Positions 7,775 to 14,977 of a DNA stretch of 20,202 nucleotides are shown piece by piece. The notes beneath the pieces were generated by a model that was not told where the DNA came from, did no database searches, and was given only the letters and a program-made list of their open reading frames with translations. The stretch lies in contig JBEQBT010000029.1 in the NCBI GenBank assembly GCA_041639705.1, positions 1 to 20,202 of the forward strand. Reading direction: 5' to 3'. Origin of the DNA: JARDZI01 sp041639705. Its GTDB lineage: Bacteria > Bacillota > Clostridia > Clostridiales > Caloramatoraceae. Within the stretch, counting starts at the first letter, position 1, and each line of letters begins with the position of its first letter. The position numbers and the translations under genes are program-made.

Positions 7775-8176
7775 TTATTTAGAATAACCATTTTTACTTG
7801 ATGCTTTGTTCGATTGAAGTAAATATTTATGGAAGAAGTACTCTATAATAGCAATGACTACTGCAAAGAAAACAAGTGTAAATAAATTTGTTCTAAACAC
7901 ATTGGCTATTTGGTTATTAGGTTGTATAACTCCAGCCAATAAATATATTAAAAATGCTGTAATAGCCCCTAATAGCCCATCTAAAATTGATGCGACTATA
8001 TTACGAAAGGAAGGAAGTATAATAAGGTCACCAATAAAATAGTTAAGTACAGCTACTGCTAGTGTGGTTAAAATTATCCAACTTAAAGCATTTCCTCCTA
8101 TATAGCCAAAAGCAAGCCAAGCTGCAGCAAAAGTAAATAGAAATTTGACAATAAGAGCAATAAGTTTATCCATCAT
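7775..8176 (-). CDS. DUF2512 (YndM-like) four-helix membrane protein
   Basis: The 133-residue protein is almost entirely hydrophobic. Four membrane segments are visible, at about 5-25, 30-53, 60-83 and 96-117, ending in a short basic, Ser/Lys-rich tail. The ILPSFRNIVASILDGLLGAITAFLIY segment is typical of the YndM/DUF2512 family of Bacillus and Clostridium, whose function is unknown. The start at 8176 is supported by the strong AAGGGGGTGA ribosome binding site; the second codon is also ATG and is a less well-spaced alternative. It is divergent from the zinc-ribbon gene, with 280 bp between them. Confidence 0.85.
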   Translation of the reverse strand: MMDKLIALIVKFLFTFAAAWLAFGYIGGNALSWIILTTLAVAVLNYFIGDLIILPSFRNIVASILDGLLGAITAFLIYLLAGVIQPNNQIANVFRTNLFTLVFFAVVIAIIEYFFHKYLLQSNKASSKNGYSK

Positions 8177-8376
8177 TAATTCACCCCCTTTTAATTGTTT
8201 TAAATACTATGTAATTATAAATATAACGCATTGTAAATATATAGATAGTTTTAAATTAAATATAGTCTTCATTTTAGAGAGTGACAATTGATTAACTAAT
8301 AAAATTTATTCAAAAATGCTGTATTATATTCTACATTTTTGTAAAGAACTTATATGAATATTTATTGTATTTAGTG

Positions 8377-8414
8377 TATGTATATACTACAATATACATA
8401 TAGTGGAATATAAT
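8377..8414 (+). promoter_or_regulatory. Inverted repeat over the -35 region of the zinc-ribbon gene
   Basis: TATGTATAT (8377-8385) and ATATACATA (8392-8400) form a perfect 9-bp inverted repeat around ACTACA (8386-8391). A consensus -10 TATAAT lies at 8409-8414, exactly 17 bp after ACTACA, so the dyad centre is the likely -35. This is the geometry of a repressor operator. The regulator is not identified. Confidence 0.45.
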
Positions 8415-8456
8415 ACATTAATAACAACGGTGTCATATAAAATAGGAGGGGTTTTT

Positions 8457-8957
8457 ATGCCAATTATGGACAGCTTATCAAAGATTGCAAAAAGTGTAGG
8501 AGATGGAGCTAAAACTGCTGTAAAAAAATCAGAGGATATGGTAGAGGTAGCTAAGCTTAATAAATCTATTACAAATGAGGAAGATAGAATAAAGTTAACA
8601 TATATTGAGATGGGAAAGATAATTTACTCAAAATATGAAAATAATGAAGTAATTGAAGATGAGCTTATTGAATTTTGCAACAAAATAGACGAATTTCATG
8701 ATAATATATCTTCTATAAAACAGAAGATAGCAGAGATTAAAAATGTTAAAGTCTGCAGCAATTGTGGTGCAGAAATAGAGTTAGCTACAGAATTCTGTGT
8801 AAAATGTGGGTCTAAGCAGGAAATAGTTCATGCAGACAAGAATGAAGTTGAACAATCACAGAAAGGGATAATAGATAAACCGAAATTCTGCCCATCATGT
8901 GGGAAAGAAATAGTTGGAGATTCAAAGTTTTGTCAAGAATGTGGAGCTAAGCTTTAA
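8457..8957 (+). CDS. Double zinc-ribbon protein of unknown function
   Basis: I placed the start at the ATG at 8457 (MPIMDSLSKIAK) because an AATAGGAGGGG ribosome binding site sits directly before it. An upstream in-frame ATG at 8403 has none and falls inside the promoter. The protein is 166 residues. Residues 1-105 are helical and charged, with coiled-coil character in EFHDNISSIKQKIAEIKNV. Two C-terminal zinc ribbons follow: CSNCG...CVKCG and CPSCGKE...CQECGAKL. There is no signal peptide or membrane segment. Similar clostridial proteins are annotated only as zinc-ribbon domain proteins. Zinc binding is clear from the four CxxC pairs; the partner is unknown. A dyad over its promoter suggests repression. 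Confidence 0.85.
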   Translation: MPIMDSLSKIAKSVGDGAKTAVKKSEDMVEVAKLNKSITNEEDRIKLTYIEMGKIIYSKYENNEVIEDELIEFCNKIDEFHDNISSIKQKIAEIKNVKVCSNCGAEIELATEFCVKCGSKQEIVHADKNEVEQSQKGIIDKPKFCPSCGKEIVGDSKFCQECGAKL

Positions 8958-8989
8958 TTAAATTTCATTGAAAAATTTGTAAATAATGT

Positions 8990-9038
8990 AATAGGAGTAT
9001 GGCATAATTAAAGATAATTATGCATACTCCTATTTTTT
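8990..9038. terminator. Strong terminator between convergent zinc-ribbon gene and trpS
   Basis: A 20-bp stem pairs 8990-9010 with 9015-9034, with one bulged C and a four-base AAGA loop, and is followed by TTTT on the plus strand. The minus-strand side has no T-run, so it is clearest as the plus-strand terminator. Confidence 0.85.
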
Positions 9039-10038
9039 ATATTGGAATAAATCCAATTTTCTTTTGTATTTTTCTTATCATTTTATTTGCAACAAAGTTT
9101 GCTTTGACCGCACCTTTTTTATAAACGGCTGCAAGTTGGGTTTTCTCACAAATCAGTGACCTTACTTTCTCTTGTATAGGCGAAAGCTCATTAATAATTA
9201 TATCAGCAACGTCTGATTTAAATTGTGCATATCCTATACCCTCATATCTTTTTTCTATTGCCTCTGGAGTTTCCTTTGTTATAGCACTTATAATATTAAT
9301 AAGATTTTTTATTCCTGGCTGCTCATCTGAGTATTTTATCACACCAATATTATCAGTAACAGCTCTACTAATTTTTTTTCTAATAACTTCAGGAGGATCC
9401 ATTATAAGAATAAAGCTATTAACGTTCTCATCAGATTTAGACATTTTTTTTGTTGGATCCTGAAGATCCATAATTTTTGCCCCAGATCTGTTAAAGTAGC
9501 CTTCAGGGATGGTAAAGGTAGGGCTATAAAGGTTATTAAACCTTGTAGCAATATCCCTGGCAATTTCAATATGCTGTTTTTGGTCACTGCCAACGGGTAC
9601 TAGGTCAGCATTATAAAGTAGAATATCCGCTGCCATAAGCACAGGATAGTTAAACAACCCTGAGCTGATGTTTTCGCCATATCTATGTGATTTATCCTTA
9701 AATTGTGTCATTCGACTTAGTTCACCCATATAGGTGAAGCAGTTTAATAACCAAGCACCTTCACTATGTGCAGGTACATGTGATTGAATAAATATTGTGT
9801 TTTTTTCAGGATCTATACCTGATGCTATATATATTGCAATTACCTCAAGTGTTTTTGCCCTTAGATTTTTAGGCTCTTGTCTTACTGTTATTGCATGTAA
9901 ATCAACAACACAGAAAAATGTCTCGTAATCATCCTGAAGATTAACCCAATTTTTAATAGCTCCTAGATAGTTGCCAAGTGTTAAGTTACCAGAAGGTTGA
10001 ATTCCGCTAAATATAACCTTCTTATCCATTTGATCCAT
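9037..10038 (-). CDS. trpS: Tryptophanyl-tRNA synthetase
   Basis: A 333-residue class Ic synthetase that charges tRNA-Trp in the cytosol. The HIGH-equivalent motif is PSGNLTLGN (15-23), the conserved GSDQKQH lies at 150-156, and KMSKS is at 198-202. Length matches bacterial TrpRS of the Bacillus type. The start ATG at 10038 has a well-spaced GGAGGTG ribosome binding site; the ATG three codons later is less well placed. Transcription comes from its own promoter through a Trp-specific T-box leader, so expression should rise when uncharged tRNA-Trp accumulates. No trp biosynthesis genes are nearby. Confidence 0.97.
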   Translation of the reverse strand: MDQMDKKVIFSGIQPSGNLTLGNYLGAIKNWVNLQDDYETFFCVVDLHAITVRQEPKNLRAKTLEVIAIYIASGIDPEKNTIFIQSHVPAHSEGAWLLNCFTYMGELSRMTQFKDKSHRYGENISSGLFNYPVLMAADILLYNADLVPVGSDQKQHIEIARDIATRFNNLYSPTFTIPEGYFNRSGAKIMDLQDPTKKMSKSDENVNSFILIMDPPEVIRKKISRAVTDNIGVIKYSDEQPGIKNLINIISAITKETPEAIEKRYEGIGYAQFKSDVADIIINELSPIQEKVRSLICEKTQLAAVYKKGAVKANFVANKMIRKIQKKIGFIPI

Positions 10039-10050
10039 GCTACACCTCCA

Positions 10051-10316
10051 AAATAAAAATTAAAGCCCTATAGCATACACTATAGGGCGCTTGTGCGCGG
10101 TACCACCTAACTTTAGGAAAAAATCCTCTCAATAGGATAAATATATATCCCAATTCCTATAACGTAGAACAAACGTTTAAGGCTACTTTATTTCACCTAA
10201 ATCCTTATGGACCCATTCGGTTTAAGCATAACTACTGCAATTTCACCACATGCAGTTCTCTTGAAGCCTGTTTTAAACTTACTTACTTCCAATCATTGGA
10301 TTTTAATATTAATTTA
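10051..10316 (-). promoter_or_regulatory. T-box leader (Trp) of trpS
   Basis: Read on the minus strand, stem I contains AGAGAACTGCATGTGGTG and a specifier loop GAATGGGTCC. The specifier triplet is TGG (10213-10215), the tryptophan codon, matching trpS. The T-box sequence AGGTGGTACCGCG lies at about 10096-10108. The terminator stem GCCCTATAG/CTATAGGGC (10065-10073 and 10080-10088) is followed by TTTAATTTTTATTTT. This leader and its promoter account for almost all of the 364-base gene-free stretch 10039-10402. The remainder, 10350-10402, shows nothing clear. Confidence 0.95.
10065..10088 (-). terminator. T-box-controlled terminator of the trpS leader
   Basis: A perfect 9-bp stem with a 6-nt loop is followed by a T-rich tract on the minus strand, directly downstream of the T-box sequence and upstream of the trpS ribosome binding site. 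Confidence 0.88.
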
Positions 10317-10320
10317 TTAA

Positions 10321-10349
10321 ATAATACAATATTCCAACGATTTTGTCAA
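10321..10349 (-). promoter_or_regulatory. Sigma-A promoter of the trpS T-box transcript
   Basis: On the minus strand, consensus -35 TTGACA (10344-10349) and -10 TATTAT (10321-10326) are separated by 17 bp, with the T-box stem I starting shortly downstream. Confidence 0.88.
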
Positions 10350-10402
10350 TGTAGTAGAAAGTTGAGACAGACTATGTATTAAGAAGCTTTTAAAGATAAT
10401 AC

Positions 10403-12073
10403 CTATGAATAGATATCAGAAAATTCAATATTAATTCTTTCTGTATTGCTTTGATTTATATACTTACTATTATATGAATCCATTGATGGAGGTAAGGTAG
10501 TAACTGGAAATTTAATAGTAAAAATACTCCCCATATTTGGAATACTTTTTAAAGCTATAGATCCTCCATGCATTTCTACAAGGGATTTTACCAAGGACAA
10601 ACCAATACCGCTGCCTTCATTATTTCTAGACAGGGATTTGTCAACTTGAACAAATCTTTCAAATACTGATTTCTGCTTTTCAATTGGTATACCAATTCCT
10701 GTGTCTCTTACAGAAACAATAATAGAATCCTTCTTCTCCCTCATATTAATAAATATGCTGCCCCCTGGTTTTGTAAATTTGATAGAATTTGATAGAAGAT
10801 TTAGCATTATTCTTTCAATTTTATCTGGATCACATGCCATAATCTTTTCTTCAATTTGTGTATCAAAAATAAAATTAATACCTTTGTTTTCTATATAGTC
10901 AGCTACAGATAATACAATGTCCTCTACTACATTTATTATGTTATAATTATTAAGTTCTAAACTCAAATATCCAGAATCAATTTTTGTAATATCAATTAGA
11001 TTGTTAACCAACTTGATTAATCTATAGGAATTTTGTTTCATTATGGTAAAATATTTTGTTAATTTGTCCTTGCTTTTATCAAGAGAATTTTCTTTTTTCA
11101 ATACCTCACACATTTGTAGAGCACTCATTATAACATTTATTGGAGTTCTAAGTTCATGGGATATGTTTGAAAAAAATTCTGTTTTAAGTTTATCGTAATT
11201 GATTGTTTCCTGTAACAATTTCATGCTTTTTTCCGCAATTTTACGTTGAGTTATATCTCGGACAATTCCTAGTATTCGTGTATCAGGCAACTTTTTAGCA
11301 CTTAATTCAACAGTAAGTAATTCACCATTTTTGCATCTTAAGTTCCACTCACTAATAATGGATTTACCAGAGTTTAATTCTTTCAATTCGGCACTTGATT
11401 TTTTAATCTCATCTGGTACTACTAAGTTTAATATATTCATGTTTATTATTTCTTCATGGGAATATTTAAGCATTATATGGCCTATAGTATTAACCTCTAT
11501 ATAATTGCCAAAACTATCTATTATAAAAATTCCATCTGATGCTTGCTCAACAAGCAAATGATATCTCTCCTCACTTTTATGAAGGGTCTCAATTATAATA
11601 TCATTTTTTGATTTAAAGTTTTTTATAAGCTCATTTTTAAAAAATTTAGACCAGTTAGAACAAAAGGAGATTTCTATATTATCGAAGAACTCTTCTATGC
11701 TTCTTATCAAATTTCTTTCAAAATCTCTTTCTAGAATTGAATCATATATTAATTCAATAAAGCAACCTTTGCAGCATTTAATAAATTCTAAAAGCATTCC
11801 AATATCAACGTTCATTTTATACATCTTATTTGCTTCTGTAAACTTTAAAACAACTTCTTTATAAATTTGTTTTTTACATATATCAATATCTTTTGAATTA
11901 TTATCAAGATTGAGGAAGCCAATAAGATGGTTATATATGTGAGGTATAAGTTTTTTCCATGCTTTTTCATTAGAGAATATTGTAAAGGATAAGTCCTTTT
12001 GAGAAATGAAATTTGATATTTTTGTTTCAATAAAACTAATGTTTTCAATAATTGAATCATTAATATTATACAT
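10403..12073 (-). CDS. Soluble PAS-domain sensor histidine kinase (orphan)
   Basis: The 556-residue protein has no membrane segment, so it should sense an intracellular signal. Residues 1-160 form a helical domain of uncertain family, with a CCKGC cluster at 100-104 and further cysteines at 66 and 138. A PAS domain spans about 166-280, ending in VRDITQRK. The HisKA dimerisation helix contains the phospho-acceptor His306 in SHELRTP. The ATPase domain has NLLSN (425-429), DTGIGIP (457-463) and GSGIGLSLV (487-495). All catalytic boxes are intact. No response regulator is encoded nearby, so its partner lies elsewhere. An in-phase ribosome binding site (GAGAGGTGATT) supports the ATG at 12073. The leader holds a perfect 14-bp inverted repeat. 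It is separate from the sigma/anti-sigma operon upstream, being 209 bp away. Confidence 0.93.
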   Translation of the reverse strand: MYNINDSIIENISFIETKISNFISQKDLSFTIFSNEKAWKKLIPHIYNHLIGFLNLDNNSKDIDICKKQIYKEVVLKFTEANKMYKMNVDIGMLLEFIKCCKGCFIELIYDSILERDFERNLIRSIEEFFDNIEISFCSNWSKFFKNELIKNFKSKNDIIIETLHKSEERYHLLVEQASDGIFIIDSFGNYIEVNTIGHIMLKYSHEEIINMNILNLVVPDEIKKSSAELKELNSGKSIISEWNLRCKNGELLTVELSAKKLPDTRILGIVRDITQRKIAEKSMKLLQETINYDKLKTEFFSNISHELRTPINVIMSALQMCEVLKKENSLDKSKDKLTKYFTIMKQNSYRLIKLVNNLIDITKIDSGYLSLELNNYNIINVVEDIVLSVADYIENKGINFIFDTQIEEKIMACDPDKIERIMLNLLSNSIKFTKPGGSIFINMREKKDSIIVSVRDTGIGIPIEKQKSVFERFVQVDKSLSRNNEGSGIGLSLVKSLVEMHGGSIALKSIPNMGSIFTIKFPVTTLPPSMDSYNSKYINQSNTERINIEFSDIYS

Positions 12074-12116
12074 ACAATCACCTCTCGGAATTATAAATAT
12101 ATTAAACCAATATTAA

Positions 12117-12174
12117 AGTAATATTTTACATAATTTTTACAAGTGTAAAATATTACTATCTATAACAGATTATA
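12117..12174 (-). promoter_or_regulatory. Putative -10 and perfect 14-bp inverted repeat in the kinase leader
   Basis: AGTAATATTTTACA (12117-12130) and TGTAAAATATTACT (12144-12157) are perfect inverted repeats with a 13-nt spacer. The spacer contains another TTTTACA (12135-12141) that forms an alternative 7-2-7 palindrome with 12144-12150. On the minus strand a TATAAT lies at 12169-12174, upstream of the repeat, so the repeat would sit at the start of the 5' untranslated region. The -35 is not convincing. It could be an operator for a dimeric regulator or an RNA hairpin. Confidence 0.5.
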
Positions 12175-12282
12175 CTACATGTAAGTATAAATTCCGAATA
12201 TTTTTTATCAACAATTATCGCGTTATTCGACTTCATAATGAAAAAAACTCGAATGCTTTTAACTTAAATGGAGTCATTAAAG

Positions 12283-14244
12283 CTAAGATGATATGTTTTC
12301 AATATAATAAATATTATTCTCTGAAAAAACAGATATAAAATTATAAATAGAATTGTACCATCCATCACTATCCTTTGATTTACCTATAGGAGGAGTGTAA
12401 TTGCCATATGGTAGTACAGAATATTCAACACTAAATTGAATATTATTAGTGGTTTGTTTTTCTATTTTAATAATTTTTATTTTATAATCTTTTATTCTTA
12501 AGGTATCAGGGGAATCTTTGCTTTTTAAATATCCAAAATAATTAACGAGTATAATATTAGCTTTTTCAAAAAAATTGGTTTCTGAGTTATCAATAAATAT
12601 GCCTGGTGCATATTTTTCCTTTAATTGACCACCAACCTTAGATTTTGATGTTATTTTTTCATTGTTTGAAAGGATATTTGCTTTATATAAAGAAAAATCA
12701 CCAAGTTTATCTGAGCTATTCCTTTGTGAGATTCTAACTAAATTATTATTGCCAAACCAAGTATAATTGCTTGAAAAATCATCAAAATATCCTAATTCCA
12801 TCTCAGGGTCAATATTATCTGCATAAATTATTTTTGCATTTTTATTGTCAAGAAGTGCAGATTTCTTTAAGTCTTGTGAAAATTCAATTGAATAATCCTG
12901 AGGATAGGATACATTATATTTGTAAAAATTATTATTATAATCATATATATATGTGGATACACCATCTGTAAAAGCAGCATACTTCTTTTCTAGTTTTACC
13001 ATATTATATCCAGCACCTAACTTTTTTACTGGGCTGCTTTTACCTGAATTAATTTCATAAATAGTGTCCTGATCATAATATAAAACACTGGTTTCTTTCA
13101 TTCCAATTATAATACCAGGTATAAGATATTCTTCAATCTCATATAAATTATCCTTTCGCAATAAATACTTTTGAAATGCTACTTGACTATTAATAGTAAG
13201 GGATGATTCTAAAAGTATATCACCATAATCTGATATAAAAATATTATCAATGTTTCCTTTATTGAAAGGTATTGTAATACTGGTACCTGACAATATATCA
13301 TAGATAAAAATACGTTGGCCATTTTTATCAGCGAATGCATAAAAATTTGAGTTACTAGACCAGGCATCCTTTAGAAAATACTTATTTTCATTTGAAATCA
13401 CCCTCATTTCTCCACTTTTAAAACTAAATAAATGCATGTTGTATTTATTGCTTTGAAGATCATTTTCTCCTATACCATTGTTTATTACTACATAGTCACC
13501 ATTAGGACTAAAATTAAAGTCGGTGTGAATTGAACCCTGTGTATATACCGAATCAATTTTATCAAGATTAATTCCAGAGTAAAACTTTGGTTTTCCACTA
13601 TTGTATGAATATGCAAGCAGAGCAGAATGATTATAAAATATAATTTTATTACTATCCACATAGCCAAAAATCCATGGACTTATCTCTAGTGGCTCTGTTT
13701 TTATTTTATTTAAAATATCTTGAGCAGCTTTGTTATTGGAGGATGTTGGCAGTGGAAGTTCTGTTTCGATAAAGCTATTTTTGAGACTATCAACATTTTG
13801 TGATGGCTTCTCAATTGTAGTATTAACCTTAATACTTTCTATAAAATTATTATTATCCTTTATAGCAGCAGGTTTATATTTATTATTTATATATATATTG
13901 TAGAAGTACAGGCCACCTGAAAGAATGCTAAATAATAAAACAGCACTTGCAGCATATACTACAATATTTTTTTTCATTCTAAAGTATAGCTTATTTGAAA
14001 AGCTTTTATTATATCTATTTTTATCTATATACTTCATTATTTCATCTCTTGAGCTACTAAATTTAGCGGTTCGAATATTTATTACATCCTTAAAAGCTTT
14101 CTCAACCTGGATTTCTTCTTTATATATTTTTTGGCAGTCTACACAATTTTGGATATGATCCTCCATTGACCTTTTTAAATCCTCTGAAATAGAACCATAT
14201 ATAAAATCGTATAATCTTTTTTTAAAAGTTAAACAGCTTATCAT
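12283..14244 (-). CDS. Membrane-anchored anti-sigma factor with large extracytoplasmic domain
   Basis: A 653-residue protein with three parts. The N-terminal zinc-finger (zf-HC2) anti-sigma domain has Cys4 and HIQNCVDC, giving His30, Cys34 and Cys37. One membrane helix follows at about 93-117. The outside domain is about 530 residues with repeated beta-strand patterns and a TolB/propeller-like feel (FSPNGDYVVINNG, AWSSNSNFYAFADKNGQRIFIYD, YTWFGNNNLVRISQ). The N-terminal part should hold the ECF sigma factor at the membrane until a signal is received outside. The ATG overlaps the sigma stop codon as ATGA, with a GAGGTG ribosome binding site inside the end of the sigma gene, showing translational coupling. 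It is much longer than most anti-sigma factors. The propeller assignment is from strand pattern only. Confidence 0.85.
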   Translation of the reverse strand: MISCLTFKKRLYDFIYGSISEDLKRSMEDHIQNCVDCQKIYKEEIQVEKAFKDVINIRTAKFSSSRDEIMKYIDKNRYNKSFSNKLYFRMKKNIVVYAASAVLLFSILSGGLYFYNIYINNKYKPAAIKDNNNFIESIKVNTTIEKPSQNVDSLKNSFIETELPLPTSSNNKAAQDILNKIKTEPLEISPWIFGYVDSNKIIFYNHSALLAYSYNSGKPKFYSGINLDKIDSVYTQGSIHTDFNFSPNGDYVVINNGIGENDLQSNKYNMHLFSFKSGEMRVISNENKYFLKDAWSSNSNFYAFADKNGQRIFIYDILSGTSITIPFNKGNIDNIFISDYGDILLESSLTINSQVAFQKYLLRKDNLYEIEEYLIPGIIIGMKETSVLYYDQDTIYEINSGKSSPVKKLGAGYNMVKLEKKYAAFTDGVSTYIYDYNNNFYKYNVSYPQDYSIEFSQDLKKSALLDNKNAKIIYADNIDPEMELGYFDDFSSNYTWFGNNNLVRISQRNSSDKLGDFSLYKANILSNNEKITSKSKVGGQLKEKYAPGIFIDNSETNFFEKANIILVNYFGYLKSKDSPDTLRIKDYKIKIIKIEKQTTNNIQFSVEYSVLPYGNYTPPIGKSKDSDGWYNSIYNFISVFSENNIYYIENISS

Positions 14245-14798
14245 ATTTTACACCTCTTTTCGCCGCTCCATTTAAATGTTTTAAATCTATCCTTTAGTCT
14301 ATAAAATCTTGCTTTAACAGCAGATTCACTCATGGATAATATTTCTGCTATATCAGTAAAGGTTGTTTCTTCCTTTAAATATTTTAATGATAGTATTTGC
14401 CTATCTGTTTCATTTAGTCCTTTCACAAATTTCTCAACTAAATATTTTGTTTCAGAATACTCTGCAGATTGTTCAGGGGATATACCAGTATATTGAATGT
14501 ATTGCACATCTTCAATATTGACCTCATATACCCTTCGATATTTCCTCATATAATCTATGCTTTTGTTTTTAGCTATTTGAAACATCCAATTTATAAATTT
14601 GTATTCATGCTTATATGTATAAAGTTTATTATAAGCAGTAATAAAAGTCTCTTGGGTAATATCCTGGGATGCTTCAGTATCTCGTATCATGTTATATATA
14701 AATCTGAAAATCACTATTTCATATTTATTCACTAAAATATTAAAGCTATCCATATTTCCGTCGAGAATTTCTTTGATAAGATTTATGTCCTCATTCAC
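14241..14798 (-). CDS. ECF-type RNA polymerase sigma factor
   Basis: I set the start at the GTG at 14798 (MNEDINLIKEILDG), giving 185 residues, because GGAGGTGA (14804-14811) lies right before it. A more upstream ATG at 14819 would place this ribosome binding site inside the coding region. Sigma region 2 covers FNILVNKYEIVIFRFIYNM through KSIDYMRKYRR, including DITQETFITAYNKL. Region 4 has LSLKYLKEETTFTDIAEILS followed by MSESAVKARFYRLKDRFK. There is no region 1.1 or 3, as expected for the extracytoplasmic-function group. It is the first gene of a two-gene operon with its cognate anti-sigma factor, overlapping by 4 bp. A TGTAAC-N16-CGTATA element upstream suggests autoregulation. Confidence 0.92.
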   Translation of the reverse strand: MNEDINLIKEILDGNMDSFNILVNKYEIVIFRFIYNMIRDTEASQDITQETFITAYNKLYTYKHEYKFINWMFQIAKNKSIDYMRKYRRVYEVNIEDVQYIQYTGISPEQSAEYSETKYLVEKFVKGLNETDRQILSLKYLKEETTFTDIAEILSMSESAVKARFYRLKDRFKTFKWSGEKRCKI

Positions 14799-14888
14799 GA
14801 GATTCACCTCCATAAGCATGGCTGAATACTTTTATATTATATAATAATTATATTTCTTAAATAGATTTAAACTCTTATTACATAATTA

Positions 14889-14916
14889 TATACGAAATCT
14901 GAACAATGAAGTTACA
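14889..14916 (-). promoter_or_regulatory. ECF-type promoter of the sigma/anti-sigma operon
   Basis: On the minus strand, TGTAAC (14911-14916) and CGTATA (14889-14894) are separated by 16 bp. This matches the known ECF pattern of an AAC-containing -35 and a CGT-containing -10, as for Bacillus SigW/SigX/SigM, and differs from sigma-A hexamers. It lies 91 bp before the GTG start. Confidence 0.75.
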
Positions 14917-14946
14917 TAAATTGAAATGTTATATATTATATAAAAT

Positions 14947-14973
14947 AAGAGGATACCATAACAGTATCCTCTT
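14947..14973 (-). terminator. Intrinsic terminator after the PHP gene
   Basis: On the minus strand, AAGAGGATAC pairs with GTATCCTCTT (14964-14973 and 14947-14956) around a 7-nt loop and is followed by ATTTTATAT. It separates the PHP gene from the ECF promoter. Confidence 0.78.
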
Positions 14974-14977
14974 AAAA

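Noticed and set aside
8311..8341. CAAAAATG/CATTTTTG inverted repeat as a terminator
   Set aside because: It lies between divergent genes and has no T-run; with 8 AT-rich pairs it may be chance.
14799..14819. Upstream ATG codons as the ECF sigma gene start
   Set aside because: The strong GGAGGTGA ribosome binding site lies downstream of the first ATG, and correct spacing points to the GTG at 14798.
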